Of a stretch of DNA of 64,000 nt, positions 20,040 through 31,330 are shown one piece after another. Both the position numbers and the translations under genes were made by a program. Positions within the stretch are counted from its first letter, which is position 1. Each line of letters begins with the position of its first letter. Location: NCBI RefSeq assembly GCF_020873895.1, contig NZ_JAHWGT010000007.1:185382-249381 (forward strand). Direction: 5' to 3'. Source of the stretch: Streptomyces sp. DH12. Lineage in GTDB: Bacteria > Actinomycetota > Actinomycetes > Streptomycetales > Streptomycetaceae. The notes beneath the pieces are model-generated. The model saw only the letters and a list, made by a program, of their open reading frames with translations. It ran no database searches and had not been told where the DNA came from.

Positions 20040-20570
20040 TCAGCCCAGCCGCAGGTGGTGCAGCATCAGCAGGCCGGCCGCCATGTTGGCGGCCGGGATC
20101 TCGCCGCGCGCCACCATGTCGGGGACGAGCTTCAGCGGTATCCACTCGCGGCGGGTGGACTCGAACCCGTCCTGCGGCTCACCGGTGTACGTGGCCTCCT
20201 CCGACCAGTACAGGTGGTGGCGCGCGTCGGTGAGCCCGTTGGACGGCTCGACGCTGAGCAGGTGCCGCAGCGGGCCGGGGCGCCAGCCGGTCTCCTCCTC
20301 CATCTCGCGGGCCGCCGCGGCCTCGACGTCCTCCCCGTCCTCGACGACGCCGGCGGCCAGCTCCCAGCCCCAGGTGTCGGTGATGAAGCGGTGCCGCCAC
20401 AGCAGCAGCACCTCGTTGGCCTCGTTGACCGCGGTGGCCGCCGCGACCGGCCGGAGCCGGATGAGGAAGTGGTCGAGGTGCCGTCCGTCGGGGAGGGCGA
20501 CATCGGCCAGGTTCACTTTGAACCAGCGGTTCTCGTACACGGTCGTCTCACCTAAGTTGGTCCACCGCAC
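20040..20570 (-). CDS. NUDIX hydrolase
   Basis: 176 aa. A complete Nudix box at 74-96 (GVVEDGEDVEAAAAREMEEE then TGW) shows the RE..EE metal ligands. The preceding TWGWELAAG and N-terminal VYENRWFKV resemble ADP-ribose pyrophosphatases, so hydrolysis of a nucleoside diphosphate sugar is likely, though substrate is not certain. The neighbouring TPR regulator ends its frame 60 nt before this gene's start on the same side of the strand map (regulator 20631-21983, also leftward), so the two could share a transcript. Confidence 0.88.
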   Translation of the reverse strand: MRWTNLGETTVYENRWFKVNLADVALPDGRHLDHFLIRLRPVAAATAVNEANEVLLLWRHRFITDTWGWELAAGVVEDGEDVEAAAAREMEEETGWRPGPLRHLLSVEPSNGLTDARHHLYWSEEATYTGEPQDGFESTRREWIPLKLVPDMVARGEIPAANMAAGLLMLHHLRLG

Positions 20571-20630
20571 TGCTCTGCCACCTTCCGACGTGTAGGTCGT
20601 GTCGGGGGCAATATCGCAGCAGGCGCCCGC

Positions 20631-21983
20631 TCAGAGCGGAACGCGCAAGGCCGCCTCGATGAGATCCGCCGCCTCCCCGGCGTCATCCGAACCACTGGCC
20701 ACCAGGTGCCCGCGCACCTCGCGCAGACGGTCCCTGAGCCGCTGGGACTCCATCCCGCGCACCCGCTCGGCCATCTCCACCGCCGTCCGCGCCGCCCCGT
20801 CCGCCTCTCCCTGCCGCAGCTGGATCTGGCTGAGAATCGCCAGCCGGTGCACCCGGCCCCGGTCGTGCGTCGGCGTCCGCACCGCCGCGGCCGCGTTCTC
20901 CCGCGCCCCGGCGAGGTCACCCAGACTCAGCAGCGCCTCGGCGGCCCGGACGTTGACCAGGCCGGGCTGGACGTACCCCGTCTCGTCCGGCTCGCGTCCC
21001 GGACTGATCCGTTCGGCGTCCGCCTCGGCGCGGTGGATGCACCGCAGCGCCGCCGCCGAGTCCCCCAGGTGCGCGTACGCCTTGGCCTGCATCGCGTACA
21101 GGTCGGCGGCGAGCGCCGGGGTGATCTCCCGCCGGGCCGCCCGCAGCGCCGCCTCCGCGAACGCCACCGCCTGCCGGTACTCGCCCAGGAAGAGCGCCTG
21201 GTTGACGAGGAGGGCGATCACGTAGGCGCCCAGCCCCCGGTCGCCGCTCGCCTTGGCCAGCCGCAGCGCCTGGTGGAAGTAGCGCTGGGCGAGCCCGAGG
21301 GCGTCGGAGTCGTACGCGCAGATGCCGGCCACCGCGACCAGCCCGCCCGCCGCCCGGTGCAGCTGGCGCCCCACCGCGTCGCCGTACGCGCCGCGCAGCA
21401 GCGGGGCGGCCTCCGCGTTGAGGAACCCCACGATCCGGGAACGGGTCGCCATGCCGCCGGCCCTGCGGTACATCAGCTCGTAGTGGGCCCGGGCGGCGCG
21501 CAGGGTCTCGATGTCGCCCGAGCCGACGCGGGTCCGGCCGCGGCGCGACACGTCCGCGTCCTCCGGGGGGTTCTCCCACTCCCAGACCGGCATCACGGCG
21601 GGCGTCCCGGTCACCGCCGCCACGCCCATCAGGTGGGGGCGGTTCTGCTCGTCCGACCGCCACAGGGCCGTCGCGCGCTCCACGAACCCCGACAGCGGCG
21701 TCCCGTGCGGCACCGCGGCGTCCCCGGCCACGCCGAGCCCGATGTCGTCGAGGGTGACCGGGCGGCGGAGGCGCGCGCCGAGCACCTCGCAGATCAGGTC
21801 GGGCACCTGCCCGCGCGGCCGCTGCCCCTTCAACCAGCGCGCCACGGCCGTGTGTTCGTACCTCAGTGCCAGCCCGCGCGCACGACCCGCCTGGTTGACG
21901 TGGGCCGCGAGGCCCGCGTGGGACATCCCCGCTTCGTCGAGCAGGGCGTCGAGCAGCGTGTTGGGCAGGGTGTTGGGCGGCAT
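20631..21983 (-). CDS. XRE-type regulator with TPR domain
   Basis: 450 aa. An N-terminal helix-turn-helix-like segment (LLDEAGMSHAGLAAHVNQAG, then RYEHTAVARWLKGQRP) is followed by a conserved middle and a C-terminal tetratricopeptide array (LGAYVIALLVNQALFLGEYR, ALAADLYAMQAKAYAHLGDS, LAILSQIQLRQGEADGAA). The arrangement resembles NsdA-like Streptomyces regulators of differentiation and antibiotic production. ATG 21983 follows GGAGGGG by 3-4 nt; the upstream start at 22091 adds 36 low-complexity residues and was rejected. Confidence 0.75.
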   Translation of the reverse strand: MPPNTLPNTLLDALLDEAGMSHAGLAAHVNQAGRARGLALRYEHTAVARWLKGQRPRGQVPDLICEVLGARLRRPVTLDDIGLGVAGDAAVPHGTPLSGFVERATALWRSDEQNRPHLMGVAAVTGTPAVMPVWEWENPPEDADVSRRGRTRVGSGDIETLRAARAHYELMYRRAGGMATRSRIVGFLNAEAAPLLRGAYGDAVGRQLHRAAGGLVAVAGICAYDSDALGLAQRYFHQALRLAKASGDRGLGAYVIALLVNQALFLGEYRQAVAFAEAALRAARREITPALAADLYAMQAKAYAHLGDSAAALRCIHRAEADAERISPGREPDETGYVQPGLVNVRAAEALLSLGDLAGARENAAAAVRTPTHDRGRVHRLAILSQIQLRQGEADGAARTAVEMAERVRGMESQRLRDRLREVRGHLVASGSDDAGEAADLIEAALRVPL

Positions 21984-22283
21984 GTGCCCCTCCGGTGCCG
22001 TGTCTCCGCCGGACCCCGCCGCGGCGGGGTCCGGTTCGCACGGGGTGTGAATGAAGTGTCCGTATCCGTGCCCCGCGCCCTCTGTCGGCATGCGCGGGGC
22101 CCCGGTTGACTTGGTGCCTCCCAGCAGGAGGCGGCCGGGCCGCCGGCTCCCCCCTCGTACAGTGCGGCGGCCCGTCCGACCGCCACCCGCCGCGCCGGTC
22201 CGCCCGACGCGCCTGGGAGCCCCGGGGAGGCGTTCTCCGGGGAGGGGCGGGTGGCGCCCGGCCGCACCGTCCGTGTCCAGCCG
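21984..22283. other. intergenic region without recognised gene
   Basis: 300 nt between the TPR regulator start and the end of the phosphatase gene. Very GC-rich; frames crossing it lack starts with ribosome sites. It should hold the regulator's promoter; nothing else was seen. Confidence 0.4.
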
Positions 22284-23354
22284 CTATCGGGAGGACGGTG
22301 CGGTCCGGGCGGGCCGTGGGCCGGGCGCCGGGGCGCACGGCGCCGCCGCCGGTGTCCGGTCGTCCCGGACGACGACGAAGGCCACGTCGTCGGTGAGGCG
22401 GCCCCCGGTGTGCGCGAGCAGCGCCGTGCGGACGTGGTCGATGACTTCGTCGGGCGACCGCGGCGGCTCGGCGGCCCCGGCCAGTACGGCGTCCAGCGGG
22501 AAGAAGCGCCCGGCGGTGTCGCGGGCCTCCTCGGCGCCGTCGGTGTGCAGGAACAGCGCCTCGCCGGGCAGCAGCCGCGCACACCGCCGGACGGGCAGGG
22601 TGTCGGGCAGCGGGAACGCCCCGAGCGGGGGAAGCGGCTCGCCGACGGCGAGCGGCTCCGCCCCGTCGCCGATCCGGTAGGGCCAGGGGTGGCCGCAGTT
22701 GAGGACCAGGACGTCGCCGTTGGGGTGGAGGTCGAGCAGCAGCACCGTGACGAACTCCTCCGCCGACGGGTTCCCGGCCGCGCCGGGCGCCGCCTCGCCC
22801 TCGTCGCGCTGCCGCTCGCTCACGTACCGCTGGAGGGCACGCTCCAGCCGCCGCAGGAGGCCGCCGAGGCCGGGCTCCTCGTGCGCCGCCTCCCGGAAGC
22901 TGCCGAGGACGGCGGCGACGGCACCGAGCGCCGCCAGCCCGTGGCCGCGCACGTCACCGATGATCACGCGCACGCCGTACGGGGTGGCCACCGCCTCGTA
23001 CAGGTCGCCGCCGACGGCCGCCCCCGGCACGGCGGGCAGTTGCACCCCGGCGACGGACAGGCCGTCGAGGTGGTGCGGCAGCGGCCGCAGCAGCGCCTGC
23101 TGGGCGGCGTCGGCGACGGCGTGGATCTGTCTCAGCTCGCGCCGCAGCCGCTGGAACGCCCCGACGACCAGGGCGACGCCGACGACGGAGAAGACGACGC
23201 TGGTGACGGTCCGGGTCAGCGTGTCGTCCCGGCGGGCCAGCGGGCTGCCCATCTCCCAGGCGAGGGCGACGGCGGCCCACAGAACGGGCGCCACGAGGGG
23301 GGCGAGCGGGGCGCGTCCGCGAGCCCGGGGTCGCCGGGACCACCAACGGATCAT
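22284..23354 (-). CDS. membrane PP2C/SpoIIE-type protein phosphatase
   Basis: 356 aa. Two N-terminal membrane helices (about 17-34 and 49-67) anchor a cytosolic SpoIIE/PP2C domain. Metal-site signatures are GGDLYEA with Asp117, IIGDVRGHGLAALG with Asp134, LNCGHPWPY and FLHTDGAEEARD. Such enzymes dephosphorylate anti-sigma-factor antagonists and tune alternative sigma factors. No sensor domain, anti-sigma factor or antagonist lies next to it, so its partner is elsewhere. It is separated from pheT by the pheST terminator. Confidence 0.85.
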   Translation of the reverse strand: MIRWWSRRPRARGRAPLAPLVAPVLWAAVALAWEMGSPLARRDDTLTRTVTSVVFSVVGVALVVGAFQRLRRELRQIHAVADAAQQALLRPLPHHLDGLSVAGVQLPAVPGAAVGGDLYEAVATPYGVRVIIGDVRGHGLAALGAVAAVLGSFREAAHEEPGLGGLLRRLERALQRYVSERQRDEGEAAPGAAGNPSAEEFVTVLLLDLHPNGDVLVLNCGHPWPYRIGDGAEPLAVGEPLPPLGAFPLPDTLPVRRCARLLPGEALFLHTDGAEEARDTAGRFFPLDAVLAGAAEPPRSPDEVIDHVRTALLAHTGGRLTDDVAFVVVRDDRTPAAAPCAPAPGPRPARTAPSSR

Positions 23355-23518
23355 GCGGACCGCCCTTCTTCAGGCCCCTTGTCGCGGTCGGGACGATTCT
23401 GTCGATCGTCCCGGCTCGCGGGGAACGTCCACCAGGGTTCTCACCCGAACGAGTGAGCAACCGTGCGCGCGCCCCAGAGCCCGGCCCGCTCGTCGCTCCC
23501 CCCGGAGGGCGGACGCGC

Positions 23519-23556
23519 CGGAGGGGCGCACCCGGTGGTCCGGATGCGCCCCTCCG
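23519..23556 (-). terminator. pheST terminator
   Basis: Perfect 12-bp stem CGGAGGGGCGCA / TGCGCCCCTCCG with a 14-nt loop, 23 nt after the pheT stop. No U-tract. Confidence 0.75.
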
Positions 23557-23578
23557 CGGGGGTGACGCGGCGGCCGCG

Positions 23579-26106
23579 TCAGGCGCCGCGCAGCACCGCG
23601 CCGGTGCGCTCGGCGGCGAGCGCCACCGCGGCGTCACGGGCGGCGGACGCCTCGTCGACGGTGAGCGTGCGGTCGCCGGCGCGGAACCGCAGCGCGTACG
23701 CGAGGGACTTGCGGCCCTCGCCGATCTGCTCGCCGGTGAACGTGTCGAACAGCCGGATCGACTCCAGCAGCTCGCCCGCGCCCTCCCGCAGCGCCGCCTC
23801 GACCTCGGCGGCCGGCACGGTCGCGTCGACGACCAGGGCGACGTCCTGCGTGGCCACCGGGAAGGTGGAGATCCGCGGGGCGCGCACGGGTCCCGCGGAG
23901 GCCCGCTCGACCAGGTCGAGGTCGAGCTCCATGGCGCAGGTGCGGGCGGGCAGACCGAGCGCCTTGACGACGCGCGGGTGCAGCTCGCCCGCGTGGCCGG
24001 CGGTCCGCTCGGCGCCGTCCACGACGACGACCAGCTCGGCGCACCGGCCCGGGTGCCACGGCCCGTACTGGCCCTGGCGGACGACCAGCTCGGCGCCGGC
24101 CTCGCGGGCGACGGTCCGGGCGGCCTCGACCGCGTCGGCCCAGTCGGACGGGCGGCCCGCGCCCCACCAGCCGGCCTGCTCGCGCGCCCCGGCGAGGACC
24201 ACGGCGGCGTGCCGCGGCTGCTCGGGCAGGACGGCGTCGACGCCCGCGATCTCCGCGTCGGTCGGGCGGCGGTCGACGGGCAGCCGCACCGCGACACCGG
24301 GCCGCGCCGGCACGCGGAAGACGAGGCCGGTCTCGAAGAGCGCCAGGTCGTGGCTGCCGCGGCCGTCGTTGCGGCGCAGCGCCGCGAGGAGGCCGGGCAG
24401 CAGCGTGGTGCGCAGCGCCGGCTCCTCGTCGGAGAGCGGGTTGACGAGCCGGACGACCTCGCGGCTCGGGTCGTCGGCCGGGAGGTCGAGCTGGTCGAGG
24501 ACCTGCTCGCCGATGAACGGGTAGTTCAGCGCCTCGACGTACCCGGCGCCCGCGAGGGCGCGGCCCACGCGGCGGTGGGTGCGCTGGCGTTCGGTGAGCC
24601 CGCGGCCGGCCGGCGGGCGGGGCAGCGTGGAGGGGAGGTTCTCGTACCCCTCCAGCCGGATGACCTCCTCGGCGAGGTCGTTGGGCTCGTTGAGGTCGGG
24701 GCGCCAGGACGGGACGGTGACGACGAGCTCGTCCTGCCCGTAGACGTCGCAGCCGACCTCCTGGAGGCGGCGGACGACGGTCTCGCGGCCGTAGGCGACG
24801 CCCGCGACGCGGTCGGGGTGGTCGGCGCGCATGGCGACCGTGCGCGGGGCGCTCGGCGCGATGATCTCGGTGACGCCGGCCTCGGCGGTCCCGCCCGCGA
24901 GGAGGACCAGCAGGTCGACGGTGCGCTGTGCCGCGGCGGCCGCGGCCTGCGGGTCGACGCCGCGCTCGAACCGCTTCGACGCCTCGGAGGACAGCTTGTG
25001 GCGGCGGGCGGTGCGGGCGATCGAGATCGCGTCGAAGTGCGCGGCCTCGATGACGACCTCGGTGGTGCCGCGGACCTGGCCCGTCTCCGGGTCGGTCTCG
25101 GCGTCGGCGATCTCGGTGTTGGCGCCGCCCATGACGCCCGCGATGCCGATGGGGCCGCGGTTGTCGGTGATGACGAGGTCGGCCGGGTCGAGCGCGCGGA
25201 CCGTGCCGTCGAGGGTGGTGATCTTCTCGCCGGGTTCGGCGCGGCGCACGCCGATCGCGCCGTCGAGGCGGGCGCGGTCGTAGGCGTGCAGCGGCTGGCC
25301 CAGTTCGAGCATCACGTAGTTGGTGACGTCGACGGCGAGGGAGATCGGGCGCATGCCGGCCTTCTGGAGGCGGCGCCGGAGCCAGATCGGGGAGCGGGCC
25401 TCCGGGTCGAGGCCGACGACGGTGCGCGCGGTGAAGCGGGAGCAGCCGATCGGGTCGGAGACCTGGACGGGGTGGCCGTAGCCGTTGGGCGCGGGGACGT
25501 CGAGGAGCGCCGGGTCGCGCAGCGGCAGGCCGTACGCGGTGGCGGTCTCGCGCGCGACGCCGCGCATCGACAGGCAGTAGCCGCGGTCGGGCGTGACGGC
25601 GATGTCGAGGACCTCGTCGTACAGCTCCAGCAGGGCGGTCGCGTCGGTGCCGACCTCGTGCTCCGGCGGCAGGACGATGATGCCGTGGGTGCCGTCGTCG
25701 CCCATGCCGAGCTCGTCGCCGGAGCAGATCATGCCGCGGGAGACGCGGCCGTAGGTCTTGCGCTCGGCGATGCGGAAGTCACCGGGCAGCACGGCGCCGG
25801 GGAGGGCGACGACGACCTTGTCGCCCTCGGCGAAGTTCCGGGCGCCGCAGATGATCTCCTGCGGCTCGCCCGTGCCGTTGGCCGGGCCGACGTCGACGGT
25901 GCAGAAGCGGATGGGCTTCTTGAACTCCGTGAGCTCCTCGATGGTGAGGACCCTGCCCACCACCAGCGGGCCGCTCAGGCCGGCGCCGAGCCGCTCGACG
26001 GTCTCGACCTCCAGCCCGGCGGACACCAGCTTGGCCTGTACGTCACGGCCGGTCTCCGTCGCCGGCAGGTCGACGTACTCCCGCAGCCACGAAAGCGGGA
26101 CCCGCA

Positions 26107-26107
<1 letters not shown>
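23579..26107 (-). CDS. pheT: phenylalanyl-tRNA synthetase beta subunit
   Basis: 842 aa, standard for PheT. It forms the alpha2-beta2 enzyme that charges tRNA-Phe and edits mischarged tyrosine. From the N-terminus: oligonucleotide-binding domain ([14 protein letters not shown] onward), B3/B4 editing domain, B5 domain, synthetase-like core, and the C-terminal anticodon-binding FDX-ACB domain ([20 protein letters not shown]). Its ATG overlaps the pheS stop by one base (TGATG), so translation is coupled. A clear hairpin ends the operon. Confidence 0.97.
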
Positions 26108-27384
<1,277 letters not shown>

Positions 27385-28515
27385 TCAGAAGCCCTGGGTC
27401 AGGTAGGCCGGGGCCGCCACGGGCAGGGTGAACCGGAATTCCGCGCCCCCGGCGGGGCCGCGGCCGACGGTGATGGTGCCGCCGTGCGCCTCGACGATCC
27501 CCTTGACGATGTACAGGCCCAGGCCCGTGCCGCCGCGGGTGCTGCCCCGCCAGAAGCGGGTGAAGACCCGTCCCATCGACTCCTCGGGGATGCCCGGTCC
27601 CTCGTCGCTCACGGTGACCGCCGTTCCTTTCTCGTCGTCCTGCGGGCCGGTGGGGGCCACCTCGATGGTGACGGTTCCCTCGCCGTGCCGCACCGCGTTT
27701 TCCAGCAGGTTGGACAGGACCTGGTCGACTTTGTCGGGGTCGGCCCACAGGTCGGGCAGCGGGCCCTGGACGCGGACGCGGAAGCGGTCGGGGGCCTGGC
27801 CGCGCGCGGTGTGCGCCTGGATGTGGCGCTCCACGGCCGCGGCGACGTCGACGGGCTGGCGGCGCAGCTCCAGGCGGCCGGAATCGATCCGGGAGATGTC
27901 GAGGAGTTCGGCGATCAGGCGCGTGACGCGGCTGGCGTCGGCGTCGACCGTCTCCAGCATCAGCCGCTTCTGGTCGTCGGTGAACCGCTCCCACTTGGCG
28001 AGGAGCGTGGCCGTGAACCCCTTGACGGAGGTGAGCGGGGAGCGCAGTTCGTGGGCGACCGTGGCGATCAGCTCGGCGTGGCTGCGCTCGGTGCGGCGCC
28101 GCGCCTCGGTGCCGCGCAGGGTGACCACGACGCGGGCCACCGGGCCGAGGGGCCGGTCCCGTACGTACCGGGCGGCGACGAGCACCTCGCGGCCGCCGGG
28201 CAGGAGGAGGTTGCGCTCGGGCTGGCCGGTGCGCGTGGCGAGCCCGCCGTACGGGTCGGTCAGCGCCCACCAGCGGCGGCCCTTGAGGTCCTCCAGTGGG
28301 AGGGCCTCCTCCAAGGGGCGGCCGAGCGCGCGGTCGCGCGGGACGGCGGTGATGCGGGCGGCCCGCGCGTTGAAGCAGACGACCCGTCCGCGCGCGTCCG
28401 CGACGACGAGCCCGTCGGGCAGTTCGTCGGGGTCGTACCCGGGGGCGCCGTGGTGGGCCGCCGGGCGCGTTAAGGCGCCGCGGCCCTCCGTGTGGCTGCT
28501 CGTGCCGAGCGTCAT
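27385..28515 (-). CDS. PAS-domain sensor histidine kinase
   Basis: 376 aa, cytosolic. A PAS domain (about 30-135: DGLVVADARGRVVCFNARAA) is followed by the HisKA dimerisation helix with the phosphorylated His155 in TVAHELRSPLTS, and HATPase motifs: N-box LSNLLENAVRHGEG, G1 SDEGPGIPEE, F-box RVFTRFWRGS, G2 GTGLGLYIVKGI. There is no membrane segment, so it senses an internal signal. No response regulator gene is adjacent, making it an orphan. It lies between the pheS and SpoU methyltransferase genes. Confidence 0.92.
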   Translation of the reverse strand: MTLGTSSHTEGRGALTRPAAHHGAPGYDPDELPDGLVVADARGRVVCFNARAARITAVPRDRALGRPLEEALPLEDLKGRRWWALTDPYGGLATRTGQPERNLLLPGGREVLVAARYVRDRPLGPVARVVVTLRGTEARRRTERSHAELIATVAHELRSPLTSVKGFTATLLAKWERFTDDQKRLMLETVDADASRVTRLIAELLDISRIDSGRLELRRQPVDVAAAVERHIQAHTARGQAPDRFRVRVQGPLPDLWADPDKVDQVLSNLLENAVRHGEGTVTIEVAPTGPQDDEKGTAVTVSDEGPGIPEESMGRVFTRFWRGSTRGGTGLGLYIVKGIVEAHGGTITVGRGPAGGAEFRFTLPVAAPAYLTQGF

Positions 28516-28569
28516 CCCCGTACCCCACCCCTCAGGCTCGCGCGACGGGCCCCCGAGCCCGTCACCCTA

Positions 28570-29427
28570 CTAGTTCGGGGTGACGGAGCGGCACCCTCCC
28601 GCAGCACGCTGCGCACGGGCGGAGGCGTAGAGGCATACGGCCGCGGCGGTCGCCAGGTTCAGGCTCTCGGCCTTGCCGTGGATGGGGACGCGGACGACGG
28701 CGTCGGCGAGGGCGCGGGTCTCCTCGGGCAGGCCCCACGCCTCGTTGCCGAAGACCCAGGCGGTGGGGCCGCCCATGGTGCCGGCGTCGAGTTCGGCGTC
28801 GAGGTCGTCGTCGCCGGCGCCGTCGGCGGCGAGGATCCGCACCCCCGCCTCCTGGAGTCCGGCGACGGCCTGGCGGACGGGGACGCCGACGGCGACGGGC
28901 AGGTGGAAGAGGGAGCCCACGGAGGCGCGGACGGACTTGGGGTTGTACAGGTCGACCGAGGCGTCGGTGAGGACGACGGCGTCGGCGCCGGCCGCGTCGG
29001 CGCAGCGGAGCACGGTGCCGGCGTTGCCGGGGTCGCGTACGTGGGCGAGGACGGCGACCAGCCGCGGGCGGGCGCGCAGGACGTCCTCGAACGGCGAGTC
29101 GAGGAAGCGGCACACGCCGACGATGCCCTGCGGGGTGACCGTCTGGGAGACCTCGGCGAGCACGGTGTCGGGGGCGAGGTGGACGCGGGCGCCGGCGGCC
29201 TGGGCGGCCTCGACGATGCCGGCGTACCGGGTGGCGGCCTCGGGGGTGGCGAAGAGCTCGACGAGGGTCGGCTCGCCGTCGGGCCCGCGGTGGGCGACGG
29301 CCTCGCGGACGGCCTGTGGCCCCTCGGCGATGAACCGGCGGTCCTTGCCCCGGAAGTTCCGCTTGGCGAGTCGCCTGGCGGCGGCGACGCGGGGGGAACG
29401 CGAGGAGATCAGCTCGGGGGTGCCCAT
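28570..29427 (-). CDS. SpoU/TrmH-family RNA 2'-O-methyltransferase
   Basis: 285 aa. SPOUT knot motifs are all present: LAHVRDPGNAGTVLRCADAA (motif 1), WVFGNEAWGL (motif 2) and KAESLNLATAAAVCLY (motif 3). The N-terminal L30e-like domain (KDRRFIAEGPQAVREAV) binds RNA. It probably methylates a ribose in 23S rRNA or tRNA. The ATG at 29427 was chosen because the upstream 78 codons of the open frame are Pro/Arg-rich shadow sequence. It lies just downstream of the L35/L20 operon terminator, among translation genes. Confidence 0.9.
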   Translation of the reverse strand: MGTPELISSRSPRVAAARRLAKRNFRGKDRRFIAEGPQAVREAVAHRGPDGEPTLVELFATPEAATRYAGIVEAAQAAGARVHLAPDTVLAEVSQTVTPQGIVGVCRFLDSPFEDVLRARPRLVAVLAHVRDPGNAGTVLRCADAAGADAVVLTDASVDLYNPKSVRASVGSLFHLPVAVGVPVRQAVAGLQEAGVRILAADGAGDDDLDAELDAGTMGGPTAWVFGNEAWGLPEETRALADAVVRVPIHGKAESLNLATAAAVCLYASARAQRAAGGCRSVTPN

Positions 29428-29526
29428 GGTGCTCGGCGGCTCTTTCTGACGGCGTCTGGCGGCGGGACGGGGTCGCGGGCGGCGCCGGGCCGGGCCCGGC
29501 GGCGGCGCGGTGGACGGCGAACGCAT

Positions 29527-29561
29527 CGGACCCGCAGGCGCTCGCGGCGCCTGCGGGTCCG
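29527..29561 (-). terminator. terminator of infC-rpmI-rplT
   Basis: Perfect 14-bp stem CGGACCCGCAGGCG / CGCCTGCGGGTCCG with a 7-nt loop, 24 nt after the rplT stop. Confidence 0.85.
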
Positions 29562-29584
29562 GTGGGAAGTACGCGCCTGGGCGA

Positions 29585-29971
29585 TCAGGCGGCGGCCTTC
29601 GGGGCGTTGACGTCGCTCGGCAGCGCCTTCTGGGCGGCCTCGACGAGGGCGGCGAACGCACCCGCGTCGTTGACCGCGAGCTCCGCGAGGATCTTGCGGT
29701 CCACCTCGATGTTGGCGGCCTTCAGACCCTGGATGAAGCGGTTGTACGTGATGCCGTTGGCGCGGGCAGCGGCGTTGATGCGCTGGATCCACAGCTGGCG
29801 GAAGTCACCCTTGCGCTTCTTGCGGTCGTTGTAGTTGTAGACCAGCGAGTGGGTGACCTGCTCCTTGGCCTTGCGGTACAGGCGGGAGCGCTGGCCGCGG
29901 TAACCGCTGGCCTGCTCGAGGATCGCCCGGCGCTTCTTGTGAGCGTTGACTGCGCGCTTGACGCGTGCCAC
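29585..29971 (-). CDS. rplT: ribosomal protein bL20
   Basis: 128 aa. L20 binds 23S rRNA early in 50S assembly. The basic N-terminus ([20 protein letters not shown]) and the globular part ([20 protein letters not shown]) are the family pattern. The Ala/Pro-rich C-terminal extension is common in actinobacteria. Third gene of infC-rpmI-rplT; in other bacteria L20 represses this operon by binding its leader, which gives context to the long infC leader found here. Confidence 0.98.
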   Translation of the reverse strand: MARVKRAVNAHKKRRAILEQASGYRGQRSRLYRKAKEQVTHSLVYNYNDRKKRKGDFRQLWIQRINAAARANGITYNRFIQGLKAANIEVDRKILAELAVNDAGAFAALVEAAQKALPSDVNAPKAAA

Positions 29972-30063
29972 GTGTTGACTCCTTGCAGCGGGGCCGTGGT
30001 GGTGTTCACACGGCCCGGAAACGAATGGGTCCCGGTGTCGGGGGCTTGATCAGACGAGCGGGG

Positions 30064-30258
30064 TCAGATGCCCAGCATCTTCTTGATCTTGGCGCTGTCA
30101 CCCGGGGCCATCTCGGCGTTGCCAGTGAGGCGGCGCGTCAGCTTGGACGACTTGTGCTCGAGCAGGTGGCGCTTGCCGGCGCGCTCGCGGAGCACCTTGC
30201 CCGAGCCGGTGATCTTGAAGCGCTTCTTGGCACCGCTGTGCGTCTTGTTCTTCGGCAT
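30064..30258 (-). CDS. rpmI: ribosomal protein bL35
   Basis: 64 aa, full length for L35, a basic protein of the large subunit. Start [20 protein letters not shown] and the conserved HLLEHKSSK are visible. It sits 117 nt after infC and 92 nt before rplT in the standard order. Confidence 0.98.
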   Translation of the reverse strand: MPKNKTHSGAKKRFKITGSGKVLRERAGKRHLLEHKSSKLTRRLTGNAEMAPGDSAKIKKMLGI

Positions 30259-30375
30259 AGCGCCGTTATCTCCTCGTCAGTGGCGCTCCCAGCCGGTCCG
30301 GGGACCGGCGCTCGGGAGCGTCAGATGGATCGTTGCGCGTCCCGGGCTGGTTGCCCAGGACACGGCCCTGGTGGA

Positions 30376-31035
30376 CTACTCGGCGGACTGCTCCGCGTCG
30401 ACGGGCTGCGCCGCCTCGACGGACTGGTCCGCGTCGGCGGACTGCTCCGCCTGGGCGGGCTGGCCCTGGCGCTCCGCCTTGCGGGCGGCCTGCGCCTCGC
30501 GGGCCTCGGCCATGGCCTCGGTCTTCTTCTTGTGCGGGCCGAGGACCATGATCATGTTGCGGCCGTCCTGCTTCGGGTTCGACTCGACGAAACCGAGGTC
30601 CTGGACGTCCTCCGCGAGCCGCTGCAGCAGCCGGAAGCCGAGCTCCGGCCGGGACTGCTCGCGACCACGGAACATGATCGTGATCTTGACCTTGTCACCC
30701 TGCTTGAGGAACCGGACGACGTGACCCTTCTTGGTGTCGTAGTCGTGCGGGTCGATCTTCGGCCGGAGCTTCATCTCCTTGATGACCGTGTGCGCCTGGT
30801 TCTTGCGCGCCTCACGGGCCTTCATGGCCGACTCGTACTTGAACTTCCCGTAGTCCATGAGCTTGCAGACCGGCGGACGGGCGTTCGCCGCGACCTCGAC
30901 GAGGTCGAGGTCGTACTCCTGCGCAAGCTCCAGGGCCTTGGCAAGCGGAACAATCCCGACCTGCTCGCCGCTGGGACCGACAAGTCGCACCTCGGGAACG
31001 CGAATCCGGTCGTTGATGCGGGGCTCGGCGCTGAT
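30376..31035 (-). CDS. infC: translation initiation factor IF-3 (apparent ATC start)
   Basis: 219 aa. IF-3 binds the 30S subunit and rejects non-canonical start codons. N-domain [19 protein letters not shown] and C-domain [13 protein letters not shown]-type segment ([19 protein letters not shown]) are intact, followed by a Gln/Ala/Asp-rich tail of about 40 residues. No ATG or GTG lies at the homologous N-terminus. A strong GAGGAGG at 31040-31046 sits 4 nt before ATC 31035, so ATC is the likely start, parallel to the AUU start of infC in E. coli that allows autoregulation. The open frame upstream is untranslated leader. Confidence 0.93.
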   Translation of the reverse strand: MSAEPRINDRIRVPEVRLVGPSGEQVGIVPLAKALELAQEYDLDLVEVAANARPPVCKLMDYGKFKYESAMKAREARKNQAHTVIKEMKLRPKIDPHDYDTKKGHVVRFLKQGDKVKITIMFRGREQSRPELGFRLLQRLAEDVQDLGFVESNPKQDGRNMIMVLGPHKKKTEAMAEAREAQAARKAERQGQPAQAEQSADADQSVEAAQPVDAEQSAE

Positions 31036-31324
31036 GGATCCTCCTCGGTAGCACCACGCGACCGCCTGGCGGACGGACGCGTAACGTCTGTTTGAGACCA
31101 ACCGCGCCGGCGCATGAAAAACGCCCCGGACGGGACACAGGCGGGGCTCCTCGTCATACCGGAGCACCGCCACGGCGTACCGCGGGGCGCACATCGGGCG
31201 GCTTCCATCGTCCGTACGGAACGATGGGCACCACCTGACCGGTGACCCGCCGCCCTGAGAGCGGCCAGGTGGGAGAGCGGAGCCTCCACTTGTGGGCCGG
31301 AGCACATCGGTTCCGGCCGGTCGT
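31036..31324 (-). promoter_or_regulatory. infC operon leader RNA (about 290 nt)
   Basis: From the predicted start point near 31324 to the infC start there is no plausible gene. The leader holds several GC hairpins and, near its 3' end, an intrinsic terminator. Its length and contents fit an attenuated ribosomal-protein leader. L20-binding leaders are established in Firmicutes and Gammaproteobacteria; whether L20, IF-3 or another signal acts here is inference. Confidence 0.6.
31117..31147 (-). terminator. intrinsic terminator / attenuator in the infC leader
   Basis: Coding-strand sequence GCCCCG, 13-nt loop, CGGGGC, then GTTTTTC. It is the only hairpin in the window followed by a real U-tract, and it lies 82 nt before the infC start, so transcription must pass it to reach infC. 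Confidence 0.75.
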
Positions 31325-31330
31325 CCCTCC

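Noticed and set aside
20631-22584. Longer frames spanning the TPR regulator and the gap to the phosphatase
   Set aside because: They read through non-coding GC-rich DNA in the wrong frame; ATG 21983 with GGAGGGG is the credible start.
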